A stretch of 64,000 bases of DNA from Bos javanicus (lineage: Eukaryota; Chordata; Mammalia; Artiodactyla; Bovidae): positions 372,001 through 436,000 of the forward strand of contig NW_026893682.1 in assembly GCF_032452875.1 (NCBI RefSeq). Direction: 5' to 3'. Shown piece after piece: positions 63,040 through 64,000 of this stretch. Numbering within the stretch: the stretch's first letter is position 1; every line of letters starts with the position of its first letter. Both the position numbers and the translations under genes were made by a program. The notes below the pieces were generated by a model, which saw only the letters and a program-made list of their open reading frames with translations, ran no database searches and was not told the origin of the DNA.

Positions 63040-64000
63040 ATGATCAGTGTATGACACCAAACATGATCAGCACATGATCAGTCACATGATCAGTGCATGA
63101 TAAGCCACGTGATCAGTGCATGATCAGTCATGTGATCAGTGCATGATCAGTCATGTGATCAGTGCATGATAGCTGCGTGATCAGTGCATGATCAGCCACG
63201 TGATCAGTGCATGATAGCCACGTGATCAGTGCATGATCAGTCACGTGATCAGTGCATGATAGCCACGTGATCAGTGCATGATAGCCACGTGATCAGTGCA
63301 TGATCAGTCACGTGATCAGTGCATGATCAGTCACGTGATCAGTGTATGATCAGCCACGTGATCAGTGCATGATCAGCCACGTGATCAGTGCATGATCAAT
63401 TACGTGATCAGTGCATGATCAGTCACGTGATCAGTGCATGGTAGCTACGTGATCATTGCATGATCAGCCACGTGATCAGTGCATGATAGCCACGTGATCA
63501 GTGCATGATAGCCACGTGATCAGTGCATGATCAGTCATGTGATACGTGTGTGATCAGCCACGTGATCAGTGCATGATATCCACGTGATCAGTGCATGATA
63601 GCCACGTGATCAGTGCATGATAGCCACGTGATCAGTGCATGATCAGTCACGTGATACATGTGTGATCAGCCACGTGATCAGTGCATGATGAGCCACGTGA
63701 TCAGTGCAGGATCAATTACGTGATCAGTGCATGATCAGTCACGTGACCAGTACATGGTTGCTACGTGATCGTTGCATGATCAGCCACGTGAGCAGAGCAT
63801 GATAGCCACGTGATCAGTGCATGATCAGTCACGTGATCAGTACATGATCAGTCACGTGAACAGTGCATGATCATTTACGTGATCTGTGCATGATCAGTCA
63901 CGTGACCAGTATATGGTAGCTACGTGATCATTCCATGACGAGCCACGTGAGCAGTGCATGATAGCCACGTGATGTGTGCATGATCAGTTACGTGAGCAGA
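63040..64000 (+). repeat. Right-end satellite with new lead-in
   Basis: Subfamily flank, plain monomers, then old-style marker monomers: GATACGTGTGTG near 63541, GATACATGTGTG near 63651, the rare GTGCAGGATCAATTACG near 63705, GGTTGCTACGTGATCG, GATCATTTACGTGATCTG and CCAGTATATGG near 63905. The window ends inside this lead-in, about 310-320 bp before the expected position of a further D-block. Confidence 0.9.

Larger units (their letters stand above)
1..64000 (+). repeat. 23-bp satellite array filling the window
   Basis: One head-to-tail tandem array with no break, inversion or unique sequence. The monomer is 23 bp and reads CACGTG, TGATCA, TGCATG, TGATCA, then AGC or AGT, with overlaps. A 22-bp form (GATAGC in place of GATCAGC) is interspersed in a regular order. 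Recurring variant monomers (CCAGTATATGG, GGTAGCTACGTG, GATCAATTACGTG, GATATCCAAGTG, ACAGGTGTGTGATC) mark fixed places in longer cycles. All monomers have the same orientation. The array continues past both window ends. I do not recognise it as a named satellite family. A eukaryotic heterochromatic location is inferred from length and nested periodicity. Confidence 0.97.

Noticed and set aside
1..64000. CRISPR array (short repeats at regular spacing)
   Set aside because: There are no unique spacers: the whole 23-bp unit is repeated with no non-repeated sequence between, and no cas genes.
1..64000. Bacterial replication origin or Dam-regulated region because of very dense GATC
   Set aside because: GATC is part of the satellite unit (two TGATCA per monomer). 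No DnaA-box cluster, dnaA gene or any bacterial gene is present.
1..64000. Telomeric or alpha-satellite sequence, or a CENP-B box
   Set aside because: No TTAGGG/TTTAGGG-type arrays, no 171-bp period, and no TTCG....CGGGA-type CENP-B box seen by eye in monomers or D-blocks.
1..64000. Z-DNA from alternating purine-pyrimidine tracts
   Set aside because: CACGTG and GTGCATG alternate but are interrupted by GATC in every unit, so tracts are about 6-8 bp, too short to claim.
1..64000. CACGTG sites as promoters or enhancers of a gene in the window
   Set aside because: There is no gene to serve, no TATA, initiator or polyadenylation signal in a consistent place; the sites are a by-product of the repeated unit, whatever binds them.
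1..64000. Whole array as an assembly artefact or synthetic sequence
   Set aside because: Nested, unequal spacing, shared derived variants and mosaic flanks look like natural satellite turnover. Collapse, expansion or over-polishing of parts cannot be excluded from sequence alone.

Overview
The whole 64 kb window is one uninterrupted block of satellite DNA. I see no protein-coding gene, RNA gene, CRISPR array, transposon or unique sequence. The basic unit is a 23-bp monomer, with a frequent 22-bp variant, repeated head to tail in one orientation: roughly 2,700-2,800 copies, estimated from length divided by unit size. In order, each plus-strand monomer carries CACGTG, TGATCA, TGCATG, TGATCA and then AGC or AGT (overlapping), so it is built almost entirely of small palindromes. 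The 22-bp form has GATAGC where the 23-bp form has GATCAGC.

The second component is a 240-244 bp block, called the D-block here, found 29 times (first at 390-633, last at 62800-63039). It looks like an insertion but parses into exactly ten 22-23 bp units in the same register as the satellite, arranged as a 46-bp dimer. It is therefore best read as a strongly diverged run of the same monomer, not as a mobile element. D-blocks lack CACGTG and instead carry CAGCTG at several unit junctions. A fixed set of variant monomers flanks most copies: a lead-in marker CCAGTATATGG about 385-411 bp upstream in many cycles, and a 3' flank with GCAAACATG, GCCATTAAG and often CACGGTATC.

Layout. From 1 to about 46 kb, D-blocks and marker monomers form a multi-level higher-order repeat (HOR). 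A D-block-bearing cycle is repeatedly followed 1.885-1.98 kb later by a cycle with the marker but without the D-block, six times in the window. The segment from about 6.5 to 14.1 kb matches about 37.5 to 45.7 kb. From about 46 to 63 kb the array is closer to the simple 23-bp consensus. It has a run of three D-blocks about 1.296 kb apart (50.1-52.8 kb), two eroded D-block relics (48.1 and 54.9 kb) and a separate D-block subfamily (55.3, 60.3, 62.8 kb). The last 350 bases are a fresh lead-in, so another D-block is expected just past the window.

Organism. Tens of kilobases of short-period satellite with nested HORs point to a eukaryotic heterochromatic region (centromeric, pericentromeric, subtelomeric or sex-chromosome) from a long-read assembly. 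I cannot name the species: no gene or known named satellite is recognised. The open frames present are by-products of the repeats. The commonest, on the minus strand of most D-blocks, opens only with TTG and is broken by shared frameshifts in some copies. Any function would be structural, through protein-binding sites repeated every 23 bp, or through a repeat transcript; that is inference.
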